Assembly (NCBI GenBank): GCA_947645965.1
Contig: CANSES010000003.1
Span: 1 to 64,000, forward strand
Direction of reading: 5' to 3'
DNA: 64,000 nucleotides
Source of the DNA: an uncultured Enterorhabdus sp.
Lineage (GTDB): Bacteria > Actinomycetota > Coriobacteriia > Coriobacteriales > Eggerthellaceae
Part shown: piece after piece, positions 55,700 to 64,000 of the stretch
Numbering within the stretch: position 1 is the stretch's first letter
How the letters are laid out: each line of letters begins with the position of its first letter
Notes under the pieces: generated by a model
The model's input: the letters and a program-made list of their open reading frames with translations, nothing else
Databases searched by the model: none
Told to the model about the DNA's origin: nothing
Translations under genes and position numbers: made by a program

Positions 55700-57190
55700 A
55701 TGAAGAAGTACGTCATCGCGCTCGATCAGGGCACGACCTCGTCCCGGGCCATGCTCATCGATCGCGGCGGCCGGGCCGTGGGCAGCGTGCAGCGGCCCTT
55801 TCCGCAGCTGTACCCCCAACCGGGCTGGGTGGAGCACGATCCCCACGACATCCTGTCTTCCCAGCTGGGCGCCTTGACCGAGCTTTTGCTCACCTACAGC
55901 GTAGATCCCGCCGAGATCGATTCGGTCGGCATCACCAATCAGCGCGAGACCACGGTGGTATGGGATCGCGCCACCGGCGAGCCCATCGCGAACGCCATCG
56001 TGTGGCAGTGCCGCCGCACGGCCCCCATGGTGGAGGCCCTGACGAGCGATCCGGCGGTGGCGGCCGAGATCACGGCCCGCACGGGGCTCGTGCCCGACGC
56101 CTACTTCTCGGCGAGCAAGATCGCCTGGATCCTGGGAGAGGTGCCCGGCGCCCGCGCGCGGGCCGAGCGCGGCGAGCTGGCCTTCGGCACCGTTGATAGC
56201 TGGCTTATCTGGAAGCTCACCTACGGGGCGGTGCACGCCACCGACGTGACCAACGCGAGCCGCACCATGCTCTACAACATCCACGAGGGCTGCTGGGACC
56301 CCTATCTGCTGGAGCTCTTCGGCATTCCCGCCTCCCTCATGCCCGAGGTGCGCCCCTCGGCCGGCGACTTCGGCGTGACGGCGAACCCGGGCCTTGTGCA
56401 GGGCATTCCCATTCGCGGCGTGGCCGGCGACCAGCAGGCGGCCCTGTTCGGCCAGTGCTGCTTCGAGCCGGGCCAGGCCAAGAACACCTACGGCACCGGC
56501 TGCTTTCTGCTGATGCACACGGGCCACGAGGCCTGCGCGAGCACCAAGGGCCTGCTCACCACCGTGGCCGCCTCGGCTCCCGGCACCGTGGGCACCGAGT
56601 ACGCCCTGGAGGGCAGCGTGTTCATGGCCGGGGCCCTCATCCAGTGGCTCCACGACGAGCTGGGCATCCTGGAGAACGTGGCCGAGGCCGGCGCCATCGC
56701 CCGCAGCGTGCCGAGCACCGAGGGCGTGGTCGTGGTGCCGGCCTTCACGGGTCTGGGCGCGCCCTGGTGGGACGCCGATGCCCGGGGCGCCATCCTGGGC
56801 CTCACCCGCGGGGCGGGACGGGCGCACATCGTGCGGGCGGCGCTGGAATCGCTGGCCTACCAAGTGTGCGACCTGGTGCAGGCCATGACCGAGGACGCCG
56901 GCGTGCCCTTGTCGGTGCTGAACGTGGACGGGGGAGCGGCGGCCAACGACTTCCTCCTGCAGTTCCAGGCCGACATGCTCGGCGTGTCGCTGCGCCGTCC
57001 CGCCAACGCCGAGACCACGGCTCTGGGCGCGGCCTTCCTGGCGGGCCTGGCCACGGGCTTCTGGCCCGACACCGCGGCGCTTTCGGCCCTGCGGGAAGGA
57101 GAGGAGCGCTTCCTGCCCACCTTCGACGACGCGATGCGCACATCCCTCATGACCCGTTGGCGCGAAGCGGTGGCCCGGGTGCGCAGCTGA
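55700..57190 (+). CDS. glpK: Glycerol kinase
   Basis: GlpK phosphorylates glycerol to glycerol-3-phosphate. The FGGY-kinase fold shows ALDQGTTSSRAMLIDRGG, SVGITNQRETTVVWDR, YFSASKIAWIL, AGDQQAALFGQ and NTYGTGCFLLM. The 496-residue length is normal. The RBS AAAGGAAAGGG precedes the ATG. No glycerol facilitator or dehydrogenase is adjacent; the upstream lipase could supply glycerol. Confidence 0.97.
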   Translation: MKKYVIALDQGTTSSRAMLIDRGGRAVGSVQRPFPQLYPQPGWVEHDPHDILSSQLGALTELLLTYSVDPAEIDSVGITNQRETTVVWDRATGEPIANAIVWQCRRTAPMVEALTSDPAVAAEITARTGLVPDAYFSASKIAWILGEVPGARARAERGELAFGTVDSWLIWKLTYGAVHATDVTNASRTMLYNIHEGCWDPYLLELFGIPASLMPEVRPSAGDFGVTANPGLVQGIPIRGVAGDQQAALFGQCCFEPGQAKNTYGTGCFLLMHTGHEACASTKGLLTTVAASAPGTVGTEYALEGSVFMAGALIQWLHDELGILENVAEAGAIARSVPSTEGVVVVPAFTGLGAPWWDADARGAILGLTRGAGRAHIVRAALESLAYQVCDLVQAMTEDAGVPLSVLNVDGGAAANDFLLQFQADMLGVSLRRPANAETTALGAAFLAGLATGFWPDTAALSALREGEERFLPTFDDAMRTSLMTRWREAVARVRS

Positions 57191-57257
57191 TTTCGCCCGT
57201 CCCTCTTGATTTGGTGCGGAAAGCGTGAGCGCGGGGTCGCGGGCGCGGGCGAGGGCC

Positions 57258-57263
57258 TACAAT
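57258..57263 (+). promoter_or_regulatory. -10 box ahead of rpiB
   Basis: TACAAT lies 38 bases before the rpiB ATG in a G+C-rich gap; no clear -35 is seen. Confidence 0.4.
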
Positions 57264-57301
57264 AGGCACGTTGTGCGCAAGCGACGGAAAGGACAGGGCC
57301 C

Positions 57302-57736
57302 ATGCGCGTGAGTATCGGAAGCGATCATGCTGGCTTCGGGCAGAAGCAGGCTTTGGCGGCGTATTTGGAATCGAAGGGCTTCGAGGTGACCGACTGCGGC
57401 CCCGACAGCGACGATCGCGTCGACTATCCCGACTATGCAGCCCCCGTGGCCCGGGATGTGGCCGAAGGTGCGGCCGACTTCGGCGTGCTCGTGTGCGGCA
57501 CGGGCATCGGCATGGCCATGGCCGCCGACAAGGTGCCGGGCGTGCGCGCTGCCAACATCATCACCCCTGAGTTCGCTGCCCTGTGCCGCGAGCACAACGA
57601 TGCGAACGTCATCACGCTCTCCGGTCGCTTCGTGCCGCTGGAGGAAAACGAGCGCATTCTCGACACGTTCTTCGCTACCGACTTCGGCGGCGGCCGCCAC
57701 AGCGGCCGCGTCGAAAAGATCATGGCCCTCGACTAA
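57302..57736 (+). CDS. rpiB: Ribose-5-phosphate isomerase B
   Basis: RpiB interconverts ribose-5-phosphate and ribulose-5-phosphate. The 144-residue protein opens with SIGSDHAGFGQKQ and carries the catalytic-cysteine motif VLVCGTGIGMAMAADK. The pairing with glyA and upp is frequent in Gram-positive bacteria. Confidence 0.95.
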   Translation: MRVSIGSDHAGFGQKQALAAYLESKGFEVTDCGPDSDDRVDYPDYAAPVARDVAEGAADFGVLVCGTGIGMAMAADKVPGVRAANIITPEFAALCREHNDANVITLSGRFVPLEENERILDTFFATDFGGGRHSGRVEKIMALD

Positions 57737-57751
57737 CAAAGGAGACGATAG

Positions 57752-59008
57752 ATGGCTTTGGAATTTCTCGCCGCTGAAGACCCTCAGGTAACGGAATGCC
57801 TGCGGGCCGAGTTGGCGCGCCAGCGCGGAAGCGTGGAGCTGATCGCGTCGGAGAACTTCACCTCCCGCGCCGTGATGGAGGCGGTAGGCAGCGTGCTCAC
57901 CAACAAGTACGCCGAGGGCTACCCGGGCAAGCGCTACTACGGCGGCTGCGAGAAGGTCGATATGGTGGAGGACCTGGCCCGCGACCGCGCTTGCGAGCTG
58001 TACGGCGCCAAGTACGCCAACGTGCAGCCCCATTCCGGTGCCAGCGCGAACTTCGGTGCCTACCTGTCCATCATCGAGCCCGGTGACACGGTGCTCGGCA
58101 TGAGCCTCGATCACGGCGGACACCTCACTCACGGCAGCCCGGTGAACTTCTCGGGGCTCCTGTATAACATCGTCTCTTACGGCGTTGATCCGGAAACCGA
58201 GGTCATCGACTACGACGAGGTGGAGCGCATTGCCAAGGAATGCCGCCCGAAGGTGATCGTGGCCGGCGCCTCGGCCTATCCGCGCTTCATCGATTTCGAG
58301 CGCATGGCTGAGATCGCCCATTCCGTGGATGCCTACCTCATGGTGGACATGGCCCACATCGCCGGCCTCGTGGCCGCGGGCCTGCATCCGAGCCCGGTGC
58401 CCCATGCCGACATCGTCACCTCCACGAGCCACAAGACCCTGCGCGGCCCGCGCGGCGGCTTCATCCTCACCAACTCCGACGAGCTGGGGGCCAAGATCAA
58501 CAAGGCCATCTTCCCCGGCGCCCAGGGCGGCCCGCTCATGCACGTCATCGCCGGCAAGGCCGTGGCCTTCGGCGAGGCCCTGCGCCCTGCGTACCGCACC
58601 TATATGGAGCACGTGGTGGAGAACTGCCGCACCCTCGGCCAGGGCATGATCGACGGCGGCCTGCGCCTGGTGTCCGGCGGCACCGACAACCACCTGTGCC
58701 TTGTGGACCTCACCGCCTCCGACATCACCGGCAAGGATGCCGAGAAGCTGCTGGAGAGCGTGGGGCTCACGGCGAACAAGAACTCCATCCCCAACGAGCA
58801 GCGCTCGCCCTTCGTGACGAGCGGCATCCGCGTGGGAAGCGCCGCGGCCACCACCCGCGGTTTCACCGCCGAGAACTTCTACGAGGTAGGCCAGCTCATC
58901 GCCACCACGGTGTTCAACGCCGCCGATGAGGCCACCCTCGCCGACGTCCGCCGTCGCGTGAACGCCCTGCTGGACGCCCACCCGCTGTACCCGGGGCTGG
59001 AGTACTAA
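57752..59008 (+). CDS. glyA: Serine hydroxymethyltransferase
   Basis: GlyA is the PLP enzyme that turns serine and tetrahydrofolate into glycine and methylene-tetrahydrofolate. It shows [26 protein letters not shown] and the PLP-lysine in [13 protein letters not shown]. It is 418 residues long, starts 15 bases after rpiB, and has RBS AAAGGAGA. Confidence 0.98.
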   Translation: MALEFLAAEDPQVTECLRAELARQRGSVELIASENFTSRAVMEAVGSVLTNKYAEGYPGKRYYGGCEKVDMVEDLARDRACELYGAKYANVQPHSGASANFGAYLSIIEPGDTVLGMSLDHGGHLTHGSPVNFSGLLYNIVSYGVDPETEVIDYDEVERIAKECRPKVIVAGASAYPRFIDFERMAEIAHSVDAYLMVDMAHIAGLVAAGLHPSPVPHADIVTSTSHKTLRGPRGGFILTNSDELGAKINKAIFPGAQGGPLMHVIAGKAVAFGEALRPAYRTYMEHVVENCRTLGQGMIDGGLRLVSGGTDNHLCLVDLTASDITGKDAEKLLESVGLTANKNSIPNEQRSPFVTSGIRVGSAAATTRGFTAENFYEVGQLIATTVFNAADEATLADVRRRVNALLDAHPLYPGLEY

Positions 59009-59033
59009 GAGAAGTATCGGGTTTGGCTGAGCA

Positions 59034-59153
59034 GGCTGCGAGGCGGGCGGGGGCGTCCGCGCGCAGGTTGCGCAGCGAACGGAAATGTCCAGTGGACATT
59101 TCCGCCGAGCGAGCCATTGCTTGAGCACGGGCGCCCCCGCCCGCCTCGCAGCC
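59034..59153 (+). repeat. Hairpin cassette copy E (glyA-upp intergenic)
   Basis: The outer arms 59034-59055 and 59132-59153 pair perfectly over 22 bp. The left block is CGCGCGCAGGTTGCGCAG, slightly diverged. The inner stem is CGGAAATGTCC/GGACATTTCCG with loop AGT. The right block diverges to GCGAGCCATTGCTTGAGCAC. It begins 26 bases after glyA and ends 20 bases before upp, so the upp RBS lies right beside it. The B/C phase is open here too. Confidence 0.85.
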
Positions 59154-59172
59154 GGACGAAAGGAACGAACTT

Positions 59173-59811
59173 ATGGAGTGCAACGACCGCGTCGTCGTCA
59201 TCGATCATCCCATGGTGCAGCACAAGCTGTCGAAGCTGCGCGACAAGAACACCTCCTCCAAGGACTTCCGCCAGCTCGTGCGCGAGTTGGCGATGTTCGA
59301 GGGCTACGAGGCCACCCGCGATTTGGCCCTGGAGGACGTGAAGGTGGAGACCCCCATCTGCACGGCGGACTGCAAGCAGGTGGCGGGCAAGAAGATGGTG
59401 ATCGTGCCCATCCTGCGCGCCGGTCTGGGCATGGTGGACGGCCTGCAGGAGCTCATGCCCTCTACCTTCGTGGGCCATCTGGGCATGTACCGCGACCCTG
59501 AGACCCACGAGCCCCACGAGTACTACGCCAAGCTGCCCGACAGCATCGACCAGCGTGACGTGCTCGTGGTGGACCCGATGCTCGCCACCGGCGGCTCGGC
59601 GGCGGCCGCCATCCAGTACCTGCGCAAGCAGGGCGTGAAGAATATCAAGCTCATGGTACTCGTGGCCGCCCCCGAGGGCATCGAAGCGGTGCTCGCCGCC
59701 GATCCCGACGTGCGCATCTACACCTGCTCCATCGACGAGGGTTTGAACGACCGCGCCTACATCGTGCCCGGCCTCGGCGACGCCGGCGACCGCATCTTCG
59801 GCACGAAGTAA
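59173..59811 (+). CDS. upp: Uracil phosphoribosyltransferase
   Basis: Upp makes UMP from uracil and PRPP. The 212-residue protein shows [14 protein letters not shown], the PRPP motif [12 protein letters not shown] and the uracil-binding [16 protein letters not shown]. It has an in-frame ATG after GAAAGGAA. It is flanked on both sides by hairpin cassettes (E and F). Confidence 0.97.
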   Translation: MECNDRVVVIDHPMVQHKLSKLRDKNTSSKDFRQLVRELAMFEGYEATRDLALEDVKVETPICTADCKQVAGKKMVIVPILRAGLGMVDGLQELMPSTFVGHLGMYRDPETHEPHEYYAKLPDSIDQRDVLVVDPMLATGGSAAAAIQYLRKQGVKNIKLMVLVAAPEGIEAVLAADPDVRIYTCSIDEGLNDRAYIVPGLGDAGDRIFGTK

Positions 59812-59833
59812 GTTTCCTTATTGAGTTAACGCG

Positions 59834-59961
59834 GGCGAAGGGCCCGGCGGCTGTCCGCGCGCAGATTCCGCAGACTCGGAAATATTGGGGTAAAATCCCT
59901 ACACCAATATTTCCGAAAGCGAGGACTTGCCCGAGCACGGGCAGTTGCCGGGCCTTTCGCC
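59834..59961 (+). repeat. Hairpin cassette copy F (upp-dCMP deaminase intergenic)
   Basis: The outer arms 59834-59853 and 59942-59961 pair over 20 positions: 17 Watson-Crick and three G.U. The left block is CGCGCGCAGATTCCGCAG. The inner AT-rich stem resembles copy A (TCGGAAATATTGG/CCAATATTTCCGA) with one compensatory pair change. The right block is AAGCGAGGACTTGCCCGAG. It lies 22 bases after upp and 87 bases before the next start. Confidence 0.87.
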
Positions 59962-60048
59962 GGAGGGATCGGCACCGAAGGCGAACAGCGGAGCGGGGGC
60001 GTGCCTGCGGAGTGCGGCCGCCCCGTCCCGCGATGGGAAGGAGTACCA

Positions 60049-60507
60049 ATGTCAGTGGATAACCGCCCCAGTTGGGACGAGTACTTCATGGGCCTGGCCA
60101 ACCAGGTGGCCGAGCGCACCACGTGTTTGCGCCGCGGGGTAGGGGCCATCATCGTGAAGGACCGCCGCATCCTGGCCACGGGCTACAACGGCGTGCCCAC
60201 CGGGCTCGCCCATTGCTCCGAGACGGGGTGTCTGCGCCAGCAGCTCGGCATCCCGAGCGGCCAGCGCCATGAGATCTGCCGCGGCCTGCACGCCGAGCAG
60301 AACGCCATCATCCAGGCGGCTCGCTTCGGCACCGACATCGACGGCGCCACCATCTACGTGAACACCCAGCCCTGCGTCGTGTGCGCCAAGATGCTCATCA
60401 ACGCCGGCATCAAGGAGATCGTGTACCAGAACCCGTACCCCGACGAGCTCTCCCAACAGCTGCTCGCCGAGTCCGGCATCCTCGTCCGCGAGTACACGGG
60501 GGAGTAG
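60049..60507 (+). CDS. Deoxycytidylate deaminase family protein
   Basis: The 152-residue zinc enzyme shows [11 protein letters not shown] and [10 protein letters not shown], the zinc ligands and catalytic Glu of the dCMP/CMP deaminase family, and RHEICRGL as in ComEB-type proteins. It would turn dCMP into dUMP for thymidylate synthesis. ATG 60049 follows GGGAAGGAG; the open frame upstream to 60001 is not supported. Confidence 0.92.
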   Translation: MSVDNRPSWDEYFMGLANQVAERTTCLRRGVGAIIVKDRRILATGYNGVPTGLAHCSETGCLRQQLGIPSGQRHEICRGLHAEQNAIIQAARFGTDIDGATIYVNTQPCVVCAKMLINAGIKEIVYQNPYPDELSQQLLAESGILVREYTGE

Positions 60508-60554
60508 TCGCAGTACCGCCGCACGCCCCGACATCGTCTCCAACCGAACCTCGG

Positions 60555-60581
60555 CGCGCCGCCCGCCTCCCGGGCGGCGCG
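60555..60581 (+). terminator. Terminator before the ATP synthase operon
   Basis: CGCGCCGCCCG (60555-60565) pairs perfectly with CGGGCGGCGCG (60571-60581), followed by a T/C-rich tail. Confidence 0.75.
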
Positions 60582-60670
60582 TCCGTTCTCCAATCTTTTC
60601 CAAACTGTTAACCACTCACGGAAAAACCCCGCTCGTTTCTTCTTAACCGAGAAGCGTCCTCGGCAATGCT

Positions 60671-60679
60671 TGTTACAAT
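60671..60679 (+). promoter_or_regulatory. Extended -10 promoter of the ATP synthase operon
   Basis: TGTTACAAT (TGn plus TACAAT) lies 56 bases ahead of the first gene. The AT-rich surroundings contrast with the rest of the window. Confidence 0.5.
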
Positions 60680-60735
60680 CTCCTCGCTTCTAAAGCGTAT
60701 TGCTGGCTGGCTATGGTGAAAGGGGTTGGCGACCC

Positions 60736-61026
60736 ATGCTGATCTTTCTCGGGGCTCTCGTGGGCTTCCTGGGGTTTGCGCCGCTGTTCCTTTCCTTTCG
60801 CCTCGCTCGCAAGCATCCGTCTACAAGTACGCTGTCCTTGGGGCTCTACGGCCTCGGTGGCGTTTCCGTCTCGTTGGTCGTCCTGGTGGTCGGCCTTCTT
60901 TTGTGCGCAGTGTGGGCACGGGACGGTCTCGTAGGGTTCGCTATCGCTGAAGCTGTGGTGTTCCTCGGCGCGACCATTGGGTTCGTCGTCTACCGGAACG
61001 GCATCTTCAAGCGTGGAGACAAGTAA
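60736..61026 (+). CDS. Small membrane protein heading the ATP synthase operon (AtpI-like position)
   Basis: The 96-residue protein has three hydrophobic helices (residues about 2-20, 33-57 and 65-85) joined by basic loops. It does not show clear AtpI motifs, but it sits where AtpI lies in many operons. ATG 60736 is chosen; the open frame starts earlier but includes the transcription-start area. Its role is unknown. Confidence 0.6.
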   Translation: MLIFLGALVGFLGFAPLFLSFRLARKHPSTSTLSLGLYGLGGVSVSLVVLVVGLLLCAVWARDGLVGFAIAEAVVFLGATIGFVVYRNGIFKRGDK

Positions 61027-61058
61027 GTAAGCACTCGGATTAACGAGGGGAGAGCAAA

Positions 61059-61853
61059 GTGGAAGAAGCTCTGAGCGAGTTCGTACAAGAGGCCCAGGGT
61101 CTCGCGGCGCACTTCGAGCCGCACACGGTGTTCAGCATCGGCGGCTGGGATGTCACCCAGTATATTGTCTGGCTGTTCATCGCTTTTATCGTGGTACTGC
61201 TCGTGGTGCTGGGAGCGGCGAAGAAGCTCCAGGTCATTCCGACCAACAAGTTCAGCAACATGGTGGAGTACGGCTACGAGTTCGTGACCCGCAATGTGGC
61301 CGAGGACGTGATCGGCCATGGATTCAAGAAGCACGTGCCCTTCCTGGCGACGATCTTCTTCTTCATTCTCATCTGCAACATTCTGGGTCTCATCCCCGGC
61401 TTCAAGACGTCCACCGGTGCCATCTCCTGCACCTGGGCTCTGGCCGCCATCTCGTTTGTGTACTTCAACGTCTACGGCCTGAAGACCTTCGGCTTCTTCG
61501 GTTACATGAAGACGCTGTGCCCCTCTGGTGTGCCGGGCCCCATGGCACCGGTCATCTGGTTCCTCGAGTTCTTCTCGATGGTCATCCGCGTGCTCACGCT
61601 GGCCGTCCGACTCTACGGCAACATGCTCGCGGGCCACATGGTGCTCGCGGTGTTCGGCATCGCCACCACCTGCTTCCTGCAGCAGGCCCTGTTCGCCGGG
61701 TCCCTCGATCTCATCGCGGGCCTGCCGTCCATCGCCTGGTTCGTGCTGCTGGTGCTCATGTACGCCCTCGAGTGCCTGGTGGCTTTCATCCAGGCCTTCG
61801 TGTTTGCCATCCTGTCGGCTTCCTACATCAACATGGCGACCCACGCCCACTAG
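61059..61853 (+). CDS. atpB: F1Fo ATP synthase subunit a
   Basis: Subunit a forms the proton half-channels beside the c-ring. The 264-residue protein has five to six membrane helices and the essential arginine in LTLAVRLYGNMLAGH, preceded by FLEFFSMVIR. GTG start with RBS GAGGGGAGAG. Confidence 0.96.
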   Translation: MEEALSEFVQEAQGLAAHFEPHTVFSIGGWDVTQYIVWLFIAFIVVLLVVLGAAKKLQVIPTNKFSNMVEYGYEFVTRNVAEDVIGHGFKKHVPFLATIFFFILICNILGLIPGFKTSTGAISCTWALAAISFVYFNVYGLKTFGFFGYMKTLCPSGVPGPMAPVIWFLEFFSMVIRVLTLAVRLYGNMLAGHMVLAVFGIATTCFLQQALFAGSLDLIAGLPSIAWFVLLVLMYALECLVAFIQAFVFAILSASYINMATHAH

Positions 61854-61965
61854 GAACCGACCGCGCTCGAGCGCATCCGGCCGCATCGCGCGGCGGCCCG
61901 TCGCAGCCCATGCGACACGACATTGGTGTCACAGCTGTTCCACACGGCTGAACATATTTGGTAAA

Positions 61966-61988
61966 TACCCCTTGACAGGTGAGGGGTT
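61966..61988 (+). promoter_or_regulatory. Small hairpin ahead of atpE
   Basis: ACCCCT (61967-61972) and AGGGGT (61982-61987) pair with a 9-base loop, about 18 bases before the atpE start codon. It could affect the high translation usual for atpE or protect a processed end. Confidence 0.3.
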
Positions 61989-62005
61989 GGACAAAGGAGG
62001 AAGTT

Positions 62006-62224
62006 GTGGAAATCACTCTTGCACTTGCCGCTCTGAAGGTTGTGGGCTACGGCCTCGCTGCCATCGGCCCTGGCATCGGCATCGGTATCGCGACCTATGG
62101 TCTGTGCGTGTCCGCTGCTCGCCAGCCCGAGATGAAGGGTCAGCTCATGGGCTACTTCTTCATCGGCGCCGCCATGTCCGAGGCGCTGGCACTGCTCGGC
62201 TTGGTTCTGTTCTTCATCGGCTAA
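62006..62224 (+). CDS. atpE: F1Fo ATP synthase subunit c
   Basis: This is the 72-residue proteolipid of the rotor ring: two helices, loop RQPEMKG, and the ion-binding Glu59 in GAAMSEALALLG. The residues around Glu59 lack the sodium-site pattern (no Gln/Ser-Thr pair), so proton coupling is favoured. GTG start after AAAGGAGGA. Confidence 0.97.
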   Translation: MEITLALAALKVVGYGLAAIGPGIGIGIATYGLCVSAARQPEMKGQLMGYFFIGAAMSEALALLGLVLFFIG

Positions 62225-62277
62225 TCGCTTATCGACGGTATAAGAGATTACGAGCATAAGAACAGGAGGCAAGCGAG

Positions 62278-62880
62278 TTGAAATGCACGAATAAGGCAGC
62301 GAAGTTCGGCGCCGCGGTGGTTGCCGCAACCGGTTTCGCGATGACTTGTCCTGCGTATGCATTCGCTTCTGAGGGCGGCATCGACGCGATTCTGCCCAAG
62401 ATGAACGAGTTTATTCCCATGCTCGTCGCCTTCATCATCCTGTGGATCGTTCTGGCGAAGTTCGGCTGGCCCGTGTTCAACGGCATGCTGGAGAAGCGCG
62501 AGAACACCATTCGCGAGGCCTTGAAGAAATCCGAGGAAGCGCAGATCGAAAGCGAGCGCGTGCTTGCGGAGTACAAGCAGCAGTTGGCTGACGCCAAGGC
62601 GCAGTCGACCCAGATCATCGCGGATGCCCGCGCTATCGGCGAGGCTGTGAAGGCGGATATCACCGCCCAGGCCCAGACCGAGGCGTCCGACATGATCGCC
62701 AAGGCCAAGTTGGCTATCGAGGCCGAGAAGAAGCAGGCTATCGCCGATCTTCAGGCTTCCATCGCCGACACGTCCGTGGATGTGGCCTCCCGTCTCATCG
62801 GGCAGGACCTCACCGAGGGCGAGCACCGGGCGATCATCGAGCGCTATGTAAAAGAGGCGGGTAGTTTCAATGGCAACTAA
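62278..62880 (+). CDS. atpF: F1Fo ATP synthase subunit b
   Basis: Subunit b is the peripheral stalk. The 200-residue protein has a membrane helix near residues 36-56 (FIPMLVAFIILWIVLAKFGWP) and a long charged coiled coil. TTG 62278 is the only start that fits the RBS AGGAGG eight bases upstream. It gives an extra N-terminal hydrophobic stretch ending in CPAYAFASEGG, which looks like a cleavable signal peptide. Confidence 0.92.
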   Translation: MKCTNKAAKFGAAVVAATGFAMTCPAYAFASEGGIDAILPKMNEFIPMLVAFIILWIVLAKFGWPVFNGMLEKRENTIREALKKSEEAQIESERVLAEYKQQLADAKAQSTQIIADARAIGEAVKADITAQAQTEASDMIAKAKLAIEAEKKQAIADLQASIADTSVDVASRLIGQDLTEGEHRAIIERYVKEAGSFNGN

Positions 62881-63447
62881 TCGTCTTGTCGTCAAAGAGG
62901 AAGTCGCTGTATTCGCGTCGGTGCTGTTCGACGCGGCCCACGAGGCCGGCGGCCAGGAGGCCGTTTTGGATGTGCGCGAGCAGATGGGCGAGATCATTCG
63001 CCTCATGCGCGCCGATCTCGATCTCGCCGTGTCGCTTTCCAGCGCCGACTACACTGCGGAGCAGCGCAAGGGTCTCGTCGAGGCGGTGTTCGCCGACTGC
63101 CACCCCGCGCTGCGCGAGGTGCTGGCCGTCATGGCCGAGCGCGGTCAGGCCGACCTGCTCCCGCGCGTCTACGCCGATTACTGCGAACTTTTGAGCGCCA
63201 AACTCAATCTCGTGGTCGTCGACGTGGTGACCGCTGTTTCCCTGGACGACGGGCTGCGCCAACTCATTACGGAAAAAGCAGAGGCTGACCTGGGCAAGAA
63301 GGCGGTGCTGCGTGAGCGCATCGACAAGTCTATCTTGGGCGGCATCATCATGAGTGTGGACGGGAACTACATCGATGCGAGCATGATCTCGCAGCTGAAC
63401 CGTGCCCGCCACATTCTCAAAGACACATCAGATGGAGGTGAATGCTA

Positions 63448-63448
<1 letters not shown>
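62870..63448 (+). CDS. atpH: F1Fo ATP synthase subunit delta
   Basis: Delta ties the stalk to F1. The 192-residue protein has the helical N-terminal domain and the C-terminal segment [20 protein letters not shown] followed by GGIIMSVDG, typical of the family. It overlaps atpF by 11 bases. Confidence 0.93.

Positions 63449-64000
<552 letters not shown>

Noticed and set aside
59834..59961. Cassettes read as ordinary Rho-independent terminators
   Set aside because: None has a T-run, all share conserved blocks, and two copies lie inside intact coding frames.

Overview
The window comes from a G+C-rich genome of the actinobacterial class Coriobacteriia, most likely Eggerthellaceae (Eggerthella/Gordonibacter/Adlercreutzia-like). 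This is inferred from codon use, a Tat-exported molybdopterin reductase with a four-cluster ferredoxin, a two-gene transketolase, an ATPase/BTAD regulator and an anaerobe-type gene set. No rRNA, tRNA, CRISPR array or complete insertion sequence was seen.

Layout: 1-5.8 kb obgE-proB-proA-nadD-yqeK-rsfS. 6.3-8.9 kb a large BTAD regulator, then cydAB (cytochrome bd oxidase). 11.8-23.9 kb a housekeeping run: secA, prfB, a split transketolase, ftsEX, an S41 protease-like gene, rnr and an NrfD-like membrane protein. 24-26.4 kb a GntR regulator, a slipin and an Rpn-type nuclease. 26.6-30.9 kb a lower-G+C molybdoenzyme, its ferredoxin and an FdhD-like gene. 30.9-32.9 kb (minus strand) an NSS symporter and a LEA-like repeat protein. 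33-39.3 kb an SNF2 ATPase, ftsY and ffh. 39.6-44.9 kb a five-gene ABC importer that looks nickel-specific. 45-50.8 kb rpsP-khpA-rimM-trmD-lepB and glyQS. 50.9-55.5 kb two flavoproteins, a TsaC-type protein and a lipase. 55.7-60.5 kb glpK, rpiB, glyA, upp and a dCMP deaminase. 60.7-64 kb the start of the ATP synthase operon, cut in atpA.

The main discovery candidate is a family of six hairpin cassettes of about 112-128 bp: A 2427, B 35052, C 46344, D 55544, E 59034, F 59834. All lie on the + strand. Each has an outer stem of about 20 bp whose sequence is unique to that copy, conserved single-stranded blocks (left block with TTCCGCAG, right block with GCGAGGACT), and a variable inner hairpin. 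Four lie directly upstream of genes. Two sit inside genes, the SNF2 ATPase and trmD, and are read through in the same phase, so both proteins carry the peptide [13 protein letters not shown]. Within the outer stems I count eight G.U-type pairs, two A.G mismatches and no A.C mismatches, which favours a + strand RNA fold.

Other notable points: release factor 2 has SPT where SPF is expected, and TGA stops are scarce (8 of 55, four of them forced by ATGA overlaps, against 29 TAG). The S41 protease homologue has Ala at the serine nucleophile position. FtsY carries its acidic region at the C-terminus. The nickel operon has a NikR-like operator and His-rich proteins. The FdhD homologue lacks the CxxC motif.
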